Made by a program: the position numbers and the translations under genes. The notes beneath the pieces are model-generated. The model saw nothing but the letters and a program-made list of their open reading frames with translations. It searched no databases and was not told the origin of the DNA. A stretch of DNA of 64,000 nt from Craspedostauros australis (lineage: Eukaryota > Bacillariophyta > Bacillariophyceae > Mastogloiales > Achnanthaceae). The DNA lies in the NCBI GenBank assembly GCA_026770025.1, contig JAMXDE010000003.1, forward strand, positions 3,807,152 to 3,871,151, read 5' to 3'. Position 1 is the stretch's first letter; each line of letters begins with the position of its first letter. Positions 47,425 through 62,400 of this stretch are shown here, in pieces.

Positions 47425-50400
47425 AGGTGGATGCGGATTGGAGAGTTGCATGGATGTGAGTTGGTGTGGATGTGGCTGTGGACTCGACAGTCGCATGGGT
47501 GTCATCCAGAGTGAGCGGATGCGGATTGGAGAGTCGCATGGATGTGAGTTGGTGTTGATACAGCTGTGGCTGTGGACTCGACAGTCGCATGGGTGTCATC
47601 CAGAGTGAGTGGATGCGGATTGGAGAGTCGCATGGATGTGAGTTGGTGTTGATACAGCTGTGGACTCGACAGTCGCATGGGTGTCATCCAGAGTGAGCGG
47701 ATGCGGATTGGAGAGTTGCATGGATGTGAGTTGGTGTTGATACAGCTGTGGACTCGACAGTCGCATGGGTGTCATCCAGAGTGAGCGGATGCGGATTGGA
47801 GAGTCGCATGGATGTGAGTTGGTGTTGATACAGCTGTGGCTGTGGACTCGACAGTCGCATGGGTGTCATCCAGAGTGAGTGGATGCGGATTGGAGAGTCG
47901 CATGGATGTGAGTTGGTGTTGATACAGCTATGGCTGTGGACTCGACAGTCGCATGGGTGTCATCCAGAGTGAGCGGATGCGGATTGGAGAGTCGCATGGA
48001 TGTGAGTTGGTGTTGATACAGCTGTGGACTCGACAGTCGCATGGGTGTCATCCAGAGTGAGCGGATGCGGATTGGAGAGTCGCATGGATGTGAGTTGGTG
48101 TTGATACAGCTGTGGACTCGACAGTCGCATGGGTGTCATCCAGAGTGAGCGGATGCGGATTGGAGAGTCGCATGGATGTGAGTTGGTGTTGATACAGCTG
48201 TGGCTGTGGACTCGACAGTCGCATGGGTGTCATCCAGAGTGAGCGGATGCGGATTGGAGAGTTGCATGGATGTGAGTTGGTGTTGATACAGCTGTGGACT
48301 CGACAGTCGCATGGGTGTCATCCAGAGTGAGCGGATGCGGATTGGAGAGTTGCATGGATGTGAGTTGGGGTTGATACAGCTGTGGACTCGACAGTCGCAT
48401 GGGTGTCATCCAGAGTGAGCGGATGCGGATTGGAGAGTCGCATGGATGTGAGTTGGTGTTGATACAGCTGTGGACTCGACAGTCGCATGGGTGTCATCCA
48501 GAGTGAGCGGATGTGGATTGGAGAGTCGCATGGATGTGAGTTGGTGTTGATACAGCTATGGCTGTGGACTCGACAGTCGCATGGGTGTCATCCAGAGTGA
48601 GTGGATGCGGATTGGAGAGTCGCATGGATGTGAGTTGGTGTTGATACAGCTGTGGACTCGACAGTCGCATGGGTGTCATCCAGAGTGAGTGGATGCGGAT
48701 TGGAGAGTCGCATGGATGTGAGTTGGTGTTGATACAGCTGTGGACTCGACAGTCGCATGGGTGTCATCCAGAGTGAGCGGATGCGGATTGGAGAGTCGCA
48801 TGGATGTGAGTTGGTGTTGATACAGCTGTGGACTCGACAGTCGCATGGGTGTCATCCAGAGTGAGCGGATGCGGATTGGAGAGTCGCATGGATGTGAGTT
48901 GGTGTTGATACAGCTGTGGACTCCACAGTCGCATGGGTGTCATCCAGAGTGAGCGGATGCGGATTGGAGAGTCGCATGGATGTGAGTTGGTGTTGATACA
49001 GCTGTGGCTGTGGACTCGACAGTCGCATGGGTGTCATCCAGAGTGAGTGGATGCGGATTGGAGAGTTGCATGGATGTGAGTTGGGGTTGATACAGCTGTG
49101 GACTCGACAGTCGCATGGGTGTCATCCAGAGTGAGCGGATGCGGATTGGAGAGTCGCATGGATGTGAGTTGGTGTTGATACAGCTGTGGACTCGACAGTC
49201 GCATGGGTGTCATCCAGAGTGAGCGGATGCGGATTGGAGAGTTGCATGGATGTGAGTTGGGGTTGATACAGCTGTGGACTCGACAGTCGCATGGGTGTCA
49301 TCCAGAGTGAGCGGATGCGGATTGGAGAGTCGCATGGATGTGAGTTGGTGTTGATACAGCTGTGGACTCGACAGTCGCATGGGTGTCATCCAGAGTGAGC
49401 GGATGCGGATTGGAGAGTCGCATGGATGTGAGTTGGTGTTGATACAGCTGTGGACTCGACAGTCGCATGGGTGTCATCCAGAGTGAGCGGATGCGGATTG
49501 GAGAGTCGCATGGATGTGAGTTGGTGTTGATACAGCTGTGGACTCCACAGTCGCATGGGTGTCATCCAGAGTGAGCGGATGCGGATTGGAGAGTCGCATG
49601 GATGTGAGTTGGTGTTGATACAGCTGTGGACTCGACAGTCGCATGGGTGTCATCCAGAGTGAGCGGATGCGGATTGGAGAGTCGCATGGATGTGAGTTGG
49701 TGTTGATACAGCTGTGGACTCGACAGTCGCATGGGTGTCATCCAGAGTGAGCGGATGCGGATTGGAGAGTCGCATGGATGTGAGTTGGTGTTGATACAGC
49801 TGTGGACTCGACAGTCGCATGGGTGTCATCCAGAGTGAGCGGATGCGGATTGGAGAGTTGCATGGATGTGAGTTGGTGTTGATACAGCTGTGGACTCGAC
49901 AGTCGCATGGGTGTCATCCAGAGTGAGCGGATGCGGATTGGAGAGTTGCATGGATGTGAGTTGGTGTTGATACAGCTGTGGCTGTGGACTCGACAGTCGC
50001 ATGGGTGTCATCCAGAGTGAGCGGATGCGGATTGGAGAGTCGCATGGATGTGAGTTGGTGTTGATACAGCTGTGGACTCGACAGTCGCATGGGTGTCATC
50101 CAGAGTGAGCGGATGCGGATTGGAGAGTTGCATGGATGTGAGTTGGGGTTGATACAGCTGTGGACTCGACAGTCGCATGGGTGTCATCCAGAGTGAGCGG
50201 ATGCGGATTGGAGAGTCGCATGGATGTGAGTTGGTGTTGATACAGCTGTGGACTCGACAGTCGCATGGGTGTCATCCAGAGTGAGCGGATGTGGATTGGA
50301 GAGTCGCATGGATGTGAGTTGGTGTTGATACAGCTATGGCTGTGGACTCGACAGTCGCATGGGTGTCATCCAGAGTGAGCGGATGCGGATTGGAGAGTCG

Positions 50401-53400
50401 CATGGATGTGAGTTGGTGTTGATACAGCTGTGGACTCGACAGTCGCATGGGTGTCATCCAGAGTGAGCGGATGCGGATTGGAGAGTCGCATGGATGTGAG
50501 TTGGTGTTGATACAGCTGTGGACTCGACAGTCGCATGGGTGTCATCCAGAGTGAGCGGATGCGGATTGGAGAGTCGCATGGATGTGAGTTGGTGTTGATA
50601 CAGCTGTGGACTCGACAGTCGCATGGGTGTCATCCAGAGTGAGCGGATGCGGATTGGAGAGTCGCATGGATGTGAGTTGGTGTTGATACAGCTGTGGACT
50701 CGACAGTCGCATGGGTGTCATCCAGAGTGAGCGGATGCGGATTGGAGAGTCGCATGGATGTGAGTTGGTGTTGATACAGCTGTGGACTCGACAGTCGCAT
50801 GGGTGTCATCCAGAGTGAGTGGATGCGGATTGGAGAGTCGCATGGATGTGAGTTGGTGTTGATACAGCTGTGGACTCGACAGTCGCATGGGTGTCATCCA
50901 GAGTGAGTGGATGCGGATTGGAGAGTCGCATGGATGTGAGTTGGTGTTGATACAGCTGTGGCTGTGGACTCGACAGTCGCATGGGTGTCATCCAGAGTGA
51001 GCGGATGCGGATTGGAGAGTCGCATGGATGTGAGTTGGTGTTGATACAGCTGTGGACTCGACAGTCGCATGGGTGTCATCCAGAGTGAGCGGATGCGGAT
51101 TGGAGAGTTGCATGGATGTGAGTTGGTGTTGATACAGCTGTGGACTCGACAGTCGCATGGGTGTCATCCAGAGTGAGCGGATGCGGATTGGAGAGTTGCA
51201 TGGATGTGAGTTGGTGTTGATACAGCTGTGGACTCGACAGTCGCATGGGTGTCATCCAGAGTGAGTGGATGCGGATTGGAGAGTCGCATGGATGTGAGTT
51301 GGTGTTGATACAGCTGTGGACTCGACAGTCGCATGGGTGTCATCCAGAGTGAGCGGATGCGGATTGGAGAGTCGCATGGATGTGAGTTGGTGTTGATACA
51401 GCTGTGGACTCCACAGTCGCATGGGTGTCATCCAGAGTGAGCGGATGCGGATTGGAGAGTCGCATGGATGTGAGTTGGTGTTGATACAGCTGTGGACTCG
51501 ACAGTCGCATGGGTGTCATCCAGAGTGAGCGGATGCGGATTGGAGAGTTGCATGGATGTGAGTTGGGGTTGATACAGCTGTGGACTCGACAGTCGCATGG
51601 GTGTCATCCAGAGTGAGTGGATGCGGATTGGAGAGTCGCATGGATGTGAGTTGGTGTTGATACAGCTGTGGACTCGACAGTCGCATGGGTGTCATCCAGA
51701 GTGAGCGGATGCGGATTGGAGAGTTGCATGGATGTGAGTTGGTGTTGATACAGCTGTGGACTCGACAGTCGCATGGGTGTCATCCAGAGTGAGTGGATGC
51801 GGATTGGAGAGTCGCATGGATGTGAGTTGGTGTTGATACAGCTGTGGCTGTGGACTCGACAGTCGCATGGGTGTCATCCAGAGTGAGCGGATGCGGATTG
51901 GAGAGTCGCATGGATGTGAGTTGGTGTTGATACAGCTGTGGCTGTGGACTTGACAGTCGCATGGGTGTCATCCAGAGTGAGCGGATGCGGATTGGAGAGT
52001 CGCATGGATGTGAGTTGGTGTTGATACAGCTGTGGACTCGACAGTCGCATGGGTGTCATCCAGAGTGAGCGGATGCGGATTGGAGAGTTGCATGGATGTG
52101 AGTTGGTGTTGATACAGCTGTGGACTCGACAGTCGCATGGGTGTCATCCAGAGTGAGCGGATGCGGATTGGAGAGTTGCATGGATGTGAGTTGGTGTTGA
52201 TACAGCTGTGGACTCGACAGTCGCATGGGTGTCATCCAGAGTGAGTGGATGCGGATTGGAGAGTCGCATGGATGTGAGTTGGTGTTGATACAGCTGTGGA
52301 CTCGACAGTCGCATGGGTGTCATCCAGAGTGAGCGGATGCGGATTGGAGAGTCGCATGGATGTGAGTTGGTGTTGATACAGCTGTGGACTCCACAGTCGC
52401 ATGGGTGTCATCCAGAGTGAGCGGATGCGGATTGGAGAGTCGCATGGATGTGAGTTGGTGTTGATACAGCTGTGGACTCGACAGTCGCATGGGTGTCATC
52501 CAGAGTGAGCGGATGCGGATTGGAGAGTTGCATGGATGTGAGTTGGGGTTGATACAGCTGTGGACTCGACAGTCGCATGGGTGTCATCCAGAGTGAGTGG
52601 ATGCGGATTGGAGAGTCGCATGGATGTGAGTTGGTGTTGATACAGCTGTGGACTCGACAGTCGCATGGGTGTCATCCAGAGTGAGCGGATGCGGATTGGA
52701 GAGTCGCATGGATGTGAGTTGGTGTTGATACAGCTGTGGACTCGACAGTCGCATGGGTGTCATCCAGAGTGAGCGGATGCGGATTGGAGAGTCGCATGGA
52801 TGTGAGTTGGTGTTGATACAGCTATGGCTGTGGACTCGACAGTCGCATGGGTGTCATCCAGAGTGAGTGGATGCGGATTGGAGAGTCGCATGGATGTGAG
52901 TTGGTGTTGATACAGCTGTGGACTCGACAGTCGCATGGGTGTCATCCAGAGTGAGTGGATGCGGATTGGAGAGTCGCATGGATGTGAGTTGGTGTTGATA
53001 CAGCTGTGGCTGTGGACTCGACAGTCGCATGGGTGTCATCCAGAGTGAGTGGATGCGGATTGGAGAGTCGCATGGATGTGAGTTGGTGTTGATACAGCTA
53101 TGGCTGTGGACTCGACAGTCGCATGGGTGTCATCCAGAGTGAGTGGATGCGGATTGGAGAGTTGCATGGATGTGAGTTGGTGTTGATACAGCTGTGGACT
53201 CCACAGTCGCATGGGTGTCATCCAGAGTGAGCGGATGCGGATTGGAGAGTTGCATGGATGTGAGTTGGTGTTGATACAGCTATGGCTGTGGACTCGACAG
53301 TCGCATGGGTGTCATCCAGAGTGAGCGGATGCGGATTGGAGAGTTGCATGGATGTGAGTTGGTGTTGATACAGCTGTGGACTCGACAGTCGCATGGGTGT

Positions 53401-56400
53401 CATCCAGAGTGAGCGGATGCGGATTGGAGAGTCGCATGGATGTGAGTTGGTGTTGATACAGCTGTGGACTCCACAGTCGCATGGGTGTCATCCAGAGTGA
53501 GCGGATGCGGATTGGAGAGTTGCATGGATGTGAGTTGGGGTTGATACAGCTGTGGACTCGACAGTCGCATGGGTGTCATCCAGAGTGAGTGGATGCGGAT
53601 TGGAGAGTCGCATGGATGTGAGTTGGTGTTGATACAGCTGTGGACTCGACAGTCGCATGGGTGTCATCCAGAGTGAGCGGATGCGGATTGGAGAGTTGCA
53701 TGGATGTGAGTTGGGGTTGATACAGCTGTGGACTCGACAGTCGCATGGGTGTCATCCAGAGTGAGTGGATGCGGATTGGAGAGTCGCATGGATGTGAGTT
53801 GGTGTTGATACAGCTGTGGACTCGACAGTCGCATGGGTGTCATCCAGAGTGAGCGGATGCGGATTGGAGAGTCGCATGGATGTGAGTTGGTGTTGATACA
53901 GCTGTGGACTCGACAGTCGCATGGGTGTCATCCAGAGTGAGCGGATGCGGATTGGAGAGTCGCATGGATGTGAGTTGGTGTTGATACAGCTGTGGACTCG
54001 ACAGTCGCATGGGTGTCATCCAGAGTGAGCGGATGCGGATTGGAGAGTCGCATGGATGTGAGTTGGTGTTGATACAGCTATGGCTGTGGACTCGACAGTC
54101 GCATGGGTGTCATCCAGAGTGAGCGGATGCGGATTGGAGAGTCGCATGGATGTGAGTTGGTGTTGATACAGCTGTGGACTCGACAGTCGCATGGGTGTCA
54201 TCCAGAGTGAGCGGATGCGGATTGGAGAGTTGCATGGATGTGAGTTGGTGTTGATACAGCTGTGGACTCCACAGTCGCATGGGTGTCATCCAGAGTGAGC
54301 GGATGCGGATTGGAGAGTCGCATGGATGTGAGTTGGTGTTGATACAGCTGTGGACTCGACAGTCGCATGGGTGTCATCCAGAGTGAGCGGATGCGGATTG
54401 GAGAGTCGCATGGATGTGAGTTGGTGTTGATACAGCTATGGCTGTGGACTCGACAGTCGCATGGGTGTCATCCAGAGTGAGCGGATGCGGATTGGAGAGT
54501 TGCATGGATGTGAGTTGGTGTTGATACAGCTGTGGACTCGACAGTCGCATGGGTGTCATCCAGAGTGAGTGGATGCGGATTGGAGAGTCGCATGGATGTG
54601 AGTTGGTGTTGATACAGCTGTGGACTCGACAGTCGCATGGGTGTCATCCAGAGTGAGCGGATGCGGATTGGAGAGTCGCATGGATGTGAGTTGGTGTTGA
54701 TACAGCTGTGGACTCGACAGTCGCATGGGTGTCATCCAGAGTGAGCGGATGCGGATTGGAGAGTTGCATGGATGTGAGTTGGGGTTGATACAGCTGTGGA
54801 CTCGACAGTCGCATGGGTGTCATCCAGAGTGAGCGGATGCGGATTGGAGAGTCGCATGGATGTGAGTTGGTGTTGATACAGCTGTGGACTCGACAGTCGC
54901 ATGGGTGTCATCCAGAGTGAGCGGATGTGGATTGGAGAGTCGCATGGATGTGAGTTGGTGTTGATACAGCTATGGCTGTGGACTCGACAGTCGCATGGGT
55001 GTCATCCAGAGTGAGCGGATGCGGATTGGAGAGTTGCATGGATGTGAGTTGGTGTTGATACAGCTGTGGACTCGACAGTCGCATGGGTGTCATCCAGAGT
55101 GAGCGGATGCGGATTGGAGAGTTGCATGGATGTGAGTTGGTGTTGATACAGCTGTGGCTGTGGACTCGACAGTCGCATGGGTGTCATCCAGAGTGAGCGG
55201 ATGCGGATTGGAGAGTCGCATGGATGTGAGTTGGGGTTGATACAGCTGTGGACTCGACAGTCGCATGGGTGTCATCCAGAGTGAGTGGATGCGGATTGGA
55301 GAGTCGCATGGATGTGAGTTGGTGTTGATACAGCTGTGGACTCGACAGTCGCATGGGTGTCATCCAGAGTGAGTGGATGCGGATTGGAGAGTCGCATGGA
55401 TGTGAGTTGGTGTTGATACAGCTGTGGACTCCACAGTCGCATGGGTGTCATCCAGAGTGAGCGGATGCGGATTGGAGAGTTGCATGGATGTGAGTTGGTG
55501 TTGATACAGCTGTGGACTCGACAGTCGCATGGGTGTCATCCAGAGTGAGCGGATGCGGATTGGAGAGTCGCATGGATGTGAGTTGGTGTTGATACAGCTG
55601 TGGACTCGACAGTCGCATGGGTGTCATCCAGAGTGAGTGGATGCGGATTGGAGAGTCGCATGGATGTGAGTTGGTGTTGATACAGCTGTGGACTCGACAG
55701 TCGCATGGGTGTCATCCAGAGTGAGCGGATGCGGATTGGAGAGTCGCATGGATGTGAGTTGGTGTTGATACAGCTGTGGACTCGACAGTCGCATGGGTGT
55801 CATCCAGAGTGAGTGGATGCGGATTGGAGAGTTGCATGGATGTGAGTTGGTGTTGATACAGCTGTGGACTCGACAGTCGCATGGGTGTCATCCAGAGTGA
55901 GCGGATGCGGATTGGAGAGTTGCATGGATGTGAGTTGGTGTTGATACAGCTGTGGCTGTGGACTCGACAGTCGCATGGGTGTCATCCAGAGTGAGCGGAT
56001 GCGGATTGGAGAGTCGCATGGATGTGAGTTGGGGTTGATACAGCTGTGGACTCGACAGTCGCATGGGTGTCATCCAGAGTGAGTGGATGCGGATTGGAGA
56101 GTCGCATGGATGTGAGTTGGTGTTGATACAGCTGTGGACTCCACAGTCGCATGGGTGTCATCCAGAGTGAGCGGATGCGGATTGGAGAGTCGCATGGATG
56201 TGAGTTGGTGTTGATACAGCTGTGGACTCCACAGTCGCATGGGTGTCATCCAGAGTGAGCGGATGCGGATTGGAGAGTTGCATGGATGTGAGTTGGTGTT
56301 GATACAGCTGTGGACTCGACAGTCGCATGGGTGTCATCCAGAGTGAGCGGATGCGGATTGGAGAGTCGCATGGATGTGAGTTGGTGTTGATACAGCTGTG

Positions 56401-59400
56401 GACTCGACAGTCGCATGGGTGTCATCCAGAGTGAGTGGATGCGGATTGGAGAGTCGCATGGATGTGAGTTGGTGTTGATACAGCTGTGGACTCGACAGTC
56501 GCATGGGTGTCATCCAGAGTGAGCGGATGCGGATTGGAGAGTCGCATGGATGTGAGTTGGTGTTGATACAGCTGTGGACTCGACAGTCGCATGGGTGTCA
56601 TCCAGAGTGAGCGGATGCGGATTGGAGAGTTGCATGGATGTGAGTTGGGGTTGATACAGCTGTGGACTCGACAGTCGCATGGGTGTCATCCAGAGTGAGC
56701 GGATGCGGATTGGAGAGTCGCATGGATGTGAGTTGGTGTTGATACAGCTGTGGACTCGACAGTCGCATGGGTGTCATCCAGAGTGAGCGGATGTGGATTG
56801 GAGAGTCGCATGGATGTGAGTTGGTGTTGATACAGCTATGGCTGTGGACTCGACAGTCGCATGGGTGTCATCCAGAGTGAGCGGATGCGGATTGGAGAGT
56901 CGCATGGATGTGAGTTGGTGTTGATACAGCTGTGGACTCGACAGTCGCATGGGTGTCATCCAGAGTGAGCGGATGCGGATTGGAGAGTCGCATGGATGTG
57001 AGTTGGTGTTGATACAGCTGTGGACTCCACAGTCGCATGGGTGTCATCCAGAGTGAGCGGATGCGGATTGGAGAGTCGCATGGATGTGAGTTGGTGTTGA
57101 TACAGCTGTGGACTCGACAGTCGCATGGGTGTCATCCAGAGTGAGTGGATGCGGATTGGAGAGTCGCATGGATGTGAGTTGGTGTTGATACAGCTATGGC
57201 TGTGGACTCGACAGTCGCATGGGTGTCATCCAGAGTGAGCGGATGCGGATTGGAGAGTTGCATGGATGTGAGTTGGTGTTGATACAGCTGTGGACTCGAC
57301 AGTCGCATGGGTGTCATCCAGAGTGAGCGGATGCGGATTGGAGAGTCGCATGGATGTGAGTTGGTGTTGATACAGCTGTGGACTCGACAGTCGCATGGGT
57401 GTCATCCAGAGTGAGTGGATGCGGATTGGAGAGTCGCATGGATGTGAGTTGGTGTTGATACAGCTGTGGACTCGACAGTCGCATGGGTGTCATCCAGAGT
57501 GAGCGGATGCGGATTGGAGAGTCGCATGGATGTGAGTTGGTGTTGATACAGCTGTGGACTCGACAGTCGCATGGGTGTCATCCAGAGTGAGCGGATGCGG
57601 ATTGGAGAGTTGCATGGATGTGAGTTGGGGTTGATACAGCTGTGGACTCGACAGTCGCATGGGTGTCATCCAGAGTGAGCGGATGCGGATTGGAGAGTCG
57701 CATGGATGTGAGTTGGTGTTGATACAGCTGTGGACTCGACAGTCGCATGGGTGTCATCCAGAGTGAGCGGATGTGGATTGGAGAGTCGCATGGATGTGAG
57801 TTGGTGTTGATACAGCTATGGCTGTGGACTCGACAGTCGCATGGGTGTCATCCAGAGTGAGCGGATGCGGATTGGAGAGTCGCATGGATGTGAGTTGGTG
57901 TTGATACAGCTATGGCTGTGGACTCGACAGTCGCATGGGTGTCATCCAGAGTGAGTGGATGCGGATTGGAGAGTCGCATGGATGTGAGTTGGTGTTGATA
58001 CAGCTGTGGACTCGACAGTCGCATGGGTGTCATCCAGAGTGAGCGGATGCGGATTGGAGAGTCGCATGGATGTGAGTTGGTGTTGATACAGCTGTGGACT
58101 CGACAGTCGCATGGGTGTCATCCAGAGTGAGCGGATGCGGATTGGAGAGTCGCATGGATGTGAGTTGGTGTTGATACAGCTGTGGACTCGACAGTCGCAT
58201 GGGTGTCATCCAGAGTGAGCGGATGCGGATTGGAGAGTCGCATGGATGTGAGTTGGTGTTGATACAGCTGTGGACTCGACAGTCGCATGGGTGTCATCCA
58301 GAGTGAGTGGATGCGGATTGGAGAGTCGCATGGATGTGAGTTGGTGTTGATACAGCTGTGGACTCGACAGTCGCATGGGTGTCATCCAGAGTGAGCGGAT
58401 GCGGATTGGAGAGTTGCATGGATGTGAGTTGGTGTTGATACAGCTGTGGACTCGACAGTCGCATGGGTGTCATCCAGAGTGAGCGGATGCGGATTGGAGA
58501 GTCGCATGGATGTGAGTTGGTGTTGATACAGCTGTGGACTCGACAGTCGCATGGGTGTCATCCAGAGTGAGCGGATGCGGATTGGAGAGTCGCATGGATG
58601 TGAGTTGGTGTTGATACAGCTGTGGCTGTGGACTCGACAGTCGCATGGGTGTCATCCAGAGTGAGTGGATGCGGATTGGAGAGTTGCATGGATGTGAGTT
58701 GGTGTTGATACAGCTGTGGACTCGACAGTCGCATGGGTGTCATCCAGAGTGAGCGGATGCGGATTGGAGAGTCGCATGGATGTGAGTTGGTGTTGATACA
58801 GCTGTGGCTGTGGACTCGACAGTCGCATGGGTGTCATCCAGAGTGAGCGGATGCGGATTGGAGAGTTGCATGGATGTGAGTTGGTGTTGATACAGCTATG
58901 GCTGTGGACTCGACAGTCGCATGGGTGTCATCCAGAGTGAGCGGATGCGGATTGGAGAGTCGCATGGATGTGAGTTGGTGTTGATACAGCTGTGGCTGTG
59001 GACTCGACAGTCGCATGGGTGTCATCCAGAGTGAGTGGATGCGGATTGGAGAGTCGCATGGATGTGAGTTGGTGTTGATACAGCTGTGGACTCGACAGTC
59101 GCATGGGTGTCATCCAGAGTGAGTGGATGCGGATTGGAGAGTCGCATGGATGTGAGTTGGTGTTGATACAGCTGTGGACTCGACAGTCGCATGGGTGTCA
59201 TCCAGAGTGAGTGGATGCGGATTGGAGAGTCGCATGGATGTGAGTTGGTGTTGATACAGCTGTGGCTGTGGACTCGACAGTCGCATGGGTGTCATCCAGA
59301 GTGAGTGGATGCGGATTGGAGAGTCGCATGGATGTGAGTTGGTGTTGATACAGCTATGGCTGTGGACTCGACAGTCGCATGGGTGTCATCCAGAGTGAGT

Positions 59401-62400
59401 GGATGCGGATTGGAGAGTTGCATGGATGTGAGTTGGTGTTGATACAGCTGTGGACTCCACAGTCGCATGGGTGTCATCCAGAGTGAGCGGATGCGGATTG
59501 GAGAGTTGCATGGATGTGAGTTGGTGTTGATACAGCTATGGCTGTGGACTCGACAGTCGCATGGGTGTCATCCAGAGTGAGCGGATGCGGATTGGAGAGT
59601 TGCATGGATGTGAGTTGGTGTTGATACAGCTGTGGACTCCACAGTCGCATGGGTGTCATCCAGAGTGAGCGGATGCGGATTGGAGAGTCGCATGGATGTG
59701 AGTTGGTGTTGATACAGCTGTGGACTCCACAGTCGCATGGGTGTCATCCAGAGTGAGCGGATGCGGATTGGAGAGTTGCATGGATGTGAGTTGGGGTTGA
59801 TACAGCTGTGGACTCGACAGTCGCATGGGTGTCATCCAGAGTGAGTGGATGCGGATTGGAGAGTCGCATGGATGTGAGTTGGTGTTGATACAGCTGTGGA
59901 CTCGACAGTCGCATGGGTGTCATCCAGAGTGAGCGGATGCGGATTGGAGAGTTGCATGGATGTGAGTTGGGGTTGATACAGCTGTGGACTCGACAGTCGC
60001 ATGGGTGTCATCCAGAGTGAGTGGATGCGGATTGGAGAGTCGCATGGATGTGAGTTGGTGTTGATACAGCTGTGGACTCGACAGTCGCATGGGTGTCATC
60101 CAGAGTGAGCGGATGCGGATTGGAGAGTCGCATGGATGTGAGTTGGTGTTGATACAGCTGTGGACTCGACAGTCGCATGGGTGTCATCCAGAGTGAGCGG
60201 ATGCGGATTGGAGAGTCGCATGGATGTGAGTTGGTGTTGATACAGCTATGGCTGTGGACTCGACAGTCGCATGGGTGTCATCCAGAGTGAGCGGATGCGG
60301 ATTGGAGAGTCGCATGGATGTGAGTTGGTGTTGATACAGCTGTGGACTCGACAGTCGCATGGGTGTCATCCAGAGTGAGCGGATGCGGATTGGAGAGTTG
60401 CATGGATGTGAGTTGGTGTTGATACAGCTGTGGACTCCACAGTCGCATGGGTGTCATCCAGAGTGAGCGGATGCGGATTGGAGAGTCGCATGGATGTGAG
60501 TTGGTGTTGATACAGCTATGGCTGTGGACTCGACAGTCGCATGGGTGTCATCCAGAGTGAGCGGATGCGGATTGGAGAGTCGCATGGATGTGAGTTGGTG
60601 TTGATACAGCTATGGCTGTGGACTCGACAGTCGCATGGGTGTCATCCAGAGTGAGCGGATGCGGATTGGAGAGTTGCATGGATGTGAGTTGGTGTTGATA
60701 CAGCTGTGGACTCGACAGTCGCATGGGTGTCATCCAGAGTGAGCGGATGCGGATTGGAGAGTTGCATGGATGTGAGTTGGTGTTGATACAGCTGTGGCTG
60801 TGGACTCGACAGTCGCATGGGTGTCATCCAGAGTGAGCGGATGCGGATTGGAGAGTCGCATGGATGTGAGTTGGGGTTGATACAGCTGTGGACTCGACAG
60901 TCGCATGGGTGTCATCCAGAGTGAGTGGATGCGGATTGGAGAGTCGCATGGATGTGAGTTGGTGTTGATACAGCTGTGGACTCGACAGTCGCATGGGTGT
61001 CATCCAGAGTGAGTGGATGCGGATTGGAGAGTCGCATGGATGTGAGTTGGTGTTGATACAGCTGTGGACTCGACAGTCGCATGGGTGTCATCCAGAGTGA
61101 GCGGATGCGGATTGGAGAGTCGCATGGATGTGAGTTGGTGTTGATACAGCTGTGGACTCGACAGTCGCATGGGTGTCATCCAGAGTGAGTGGATGCGGAT
61201 TGGAGAGTTGCATGGATGTGAGTTGGTGTTGATACAGCTGTGGACTCGACAGTCGCATGGGTGTCATCCAGAGTGAGCGGATGCGGATTGGAGAGTTGCA
61301 TGGATGTGAGTTGGTGTTGATACAGCTGTGGCTGTGGACTCGACAGTCGCATGGGTGTCATCCAGAGTGAGCGGATGCGGATTGGAGAGTCGCATGGATG
61401 TGAGTTGGGGTTGATACAGCTGTGGACTCGACAGTCGCATGGGTGTCATCCAGAGTGAGTGGATGCGGATTGGAGAGTCGCATGGATGTGAGTTGGTGTT
61501 GATACAGCTGTGGACTCGACAGTCGCATGGGTGTCATCCAGAGTGAGTGGATGCGGATTGGAGAGTCGCATGGATGTGAGTTGGTGTTGATACAGCTGTG
61601 GACTCGACAGTCGCATGGGTGTCATCCAGAGTGAGCGGATGCGGATTGGAGAGTCGCATGGATGTGAGTTGGTGTTGATACAGCTGTGGACTCGACAGTC
61701 GCATGGGTGTCATCCAGAGTGAGCGGATGCGGATTGGAGAGTTGCATGGATGTGAGTTGGGGTTGATACAGCTGTGGACTCGACAGTCGCATGGGTGTCA
61801 TCCAGAGTGAGCGGATGCGGATTGGAGAGTCGCATGGATGTGAGTTGGTGTTGATACAGCTGTGGACTCGACAGTCGCATGGGTGTCATCCAGAGTGAGC
61901 GGATGTGGATTGGAGAGTCGCATGGATGTGAGTTGGTGTTGATACAGCTATGGCTGTGGACTCGACAGTCGCATGGGTGTCATCCAGAGTGAGCGGATGC
62001 GGATTGGAGAGTCGCATGGATGTGAGTTGGTGTTGATACAGCTGTGGACTCGACAGTCGCATGGGTGTCATCCAGAGTGAGCGGATGCGGATTGGAGAGT
62101 CGCATGGATGTGAGTTGGTGTTGATACAGCTGTGGACTCGACAGTCGCATGGGTGTCATCCAGAGTGAGTGGATGCGGATTGGAGAGTCGCATGGATGTG
62201 AGTTGGTGTTGATACAGCTGTGGACTCGACAGTCGCATGGGTGTCATCCAGAGTGAGCGGATGCGGATTGGAGAGTCGCATGGATGTGAGTTGGTGTTGA
62301 TACAGCTGTGGACTCGACAGTCGCATGGGTGTCATCCAGAGTGAGTGGATGCGGATTGGAGAGTCGCATGGATGTGAGTTGGTGTTGATACAGCTGTGGA

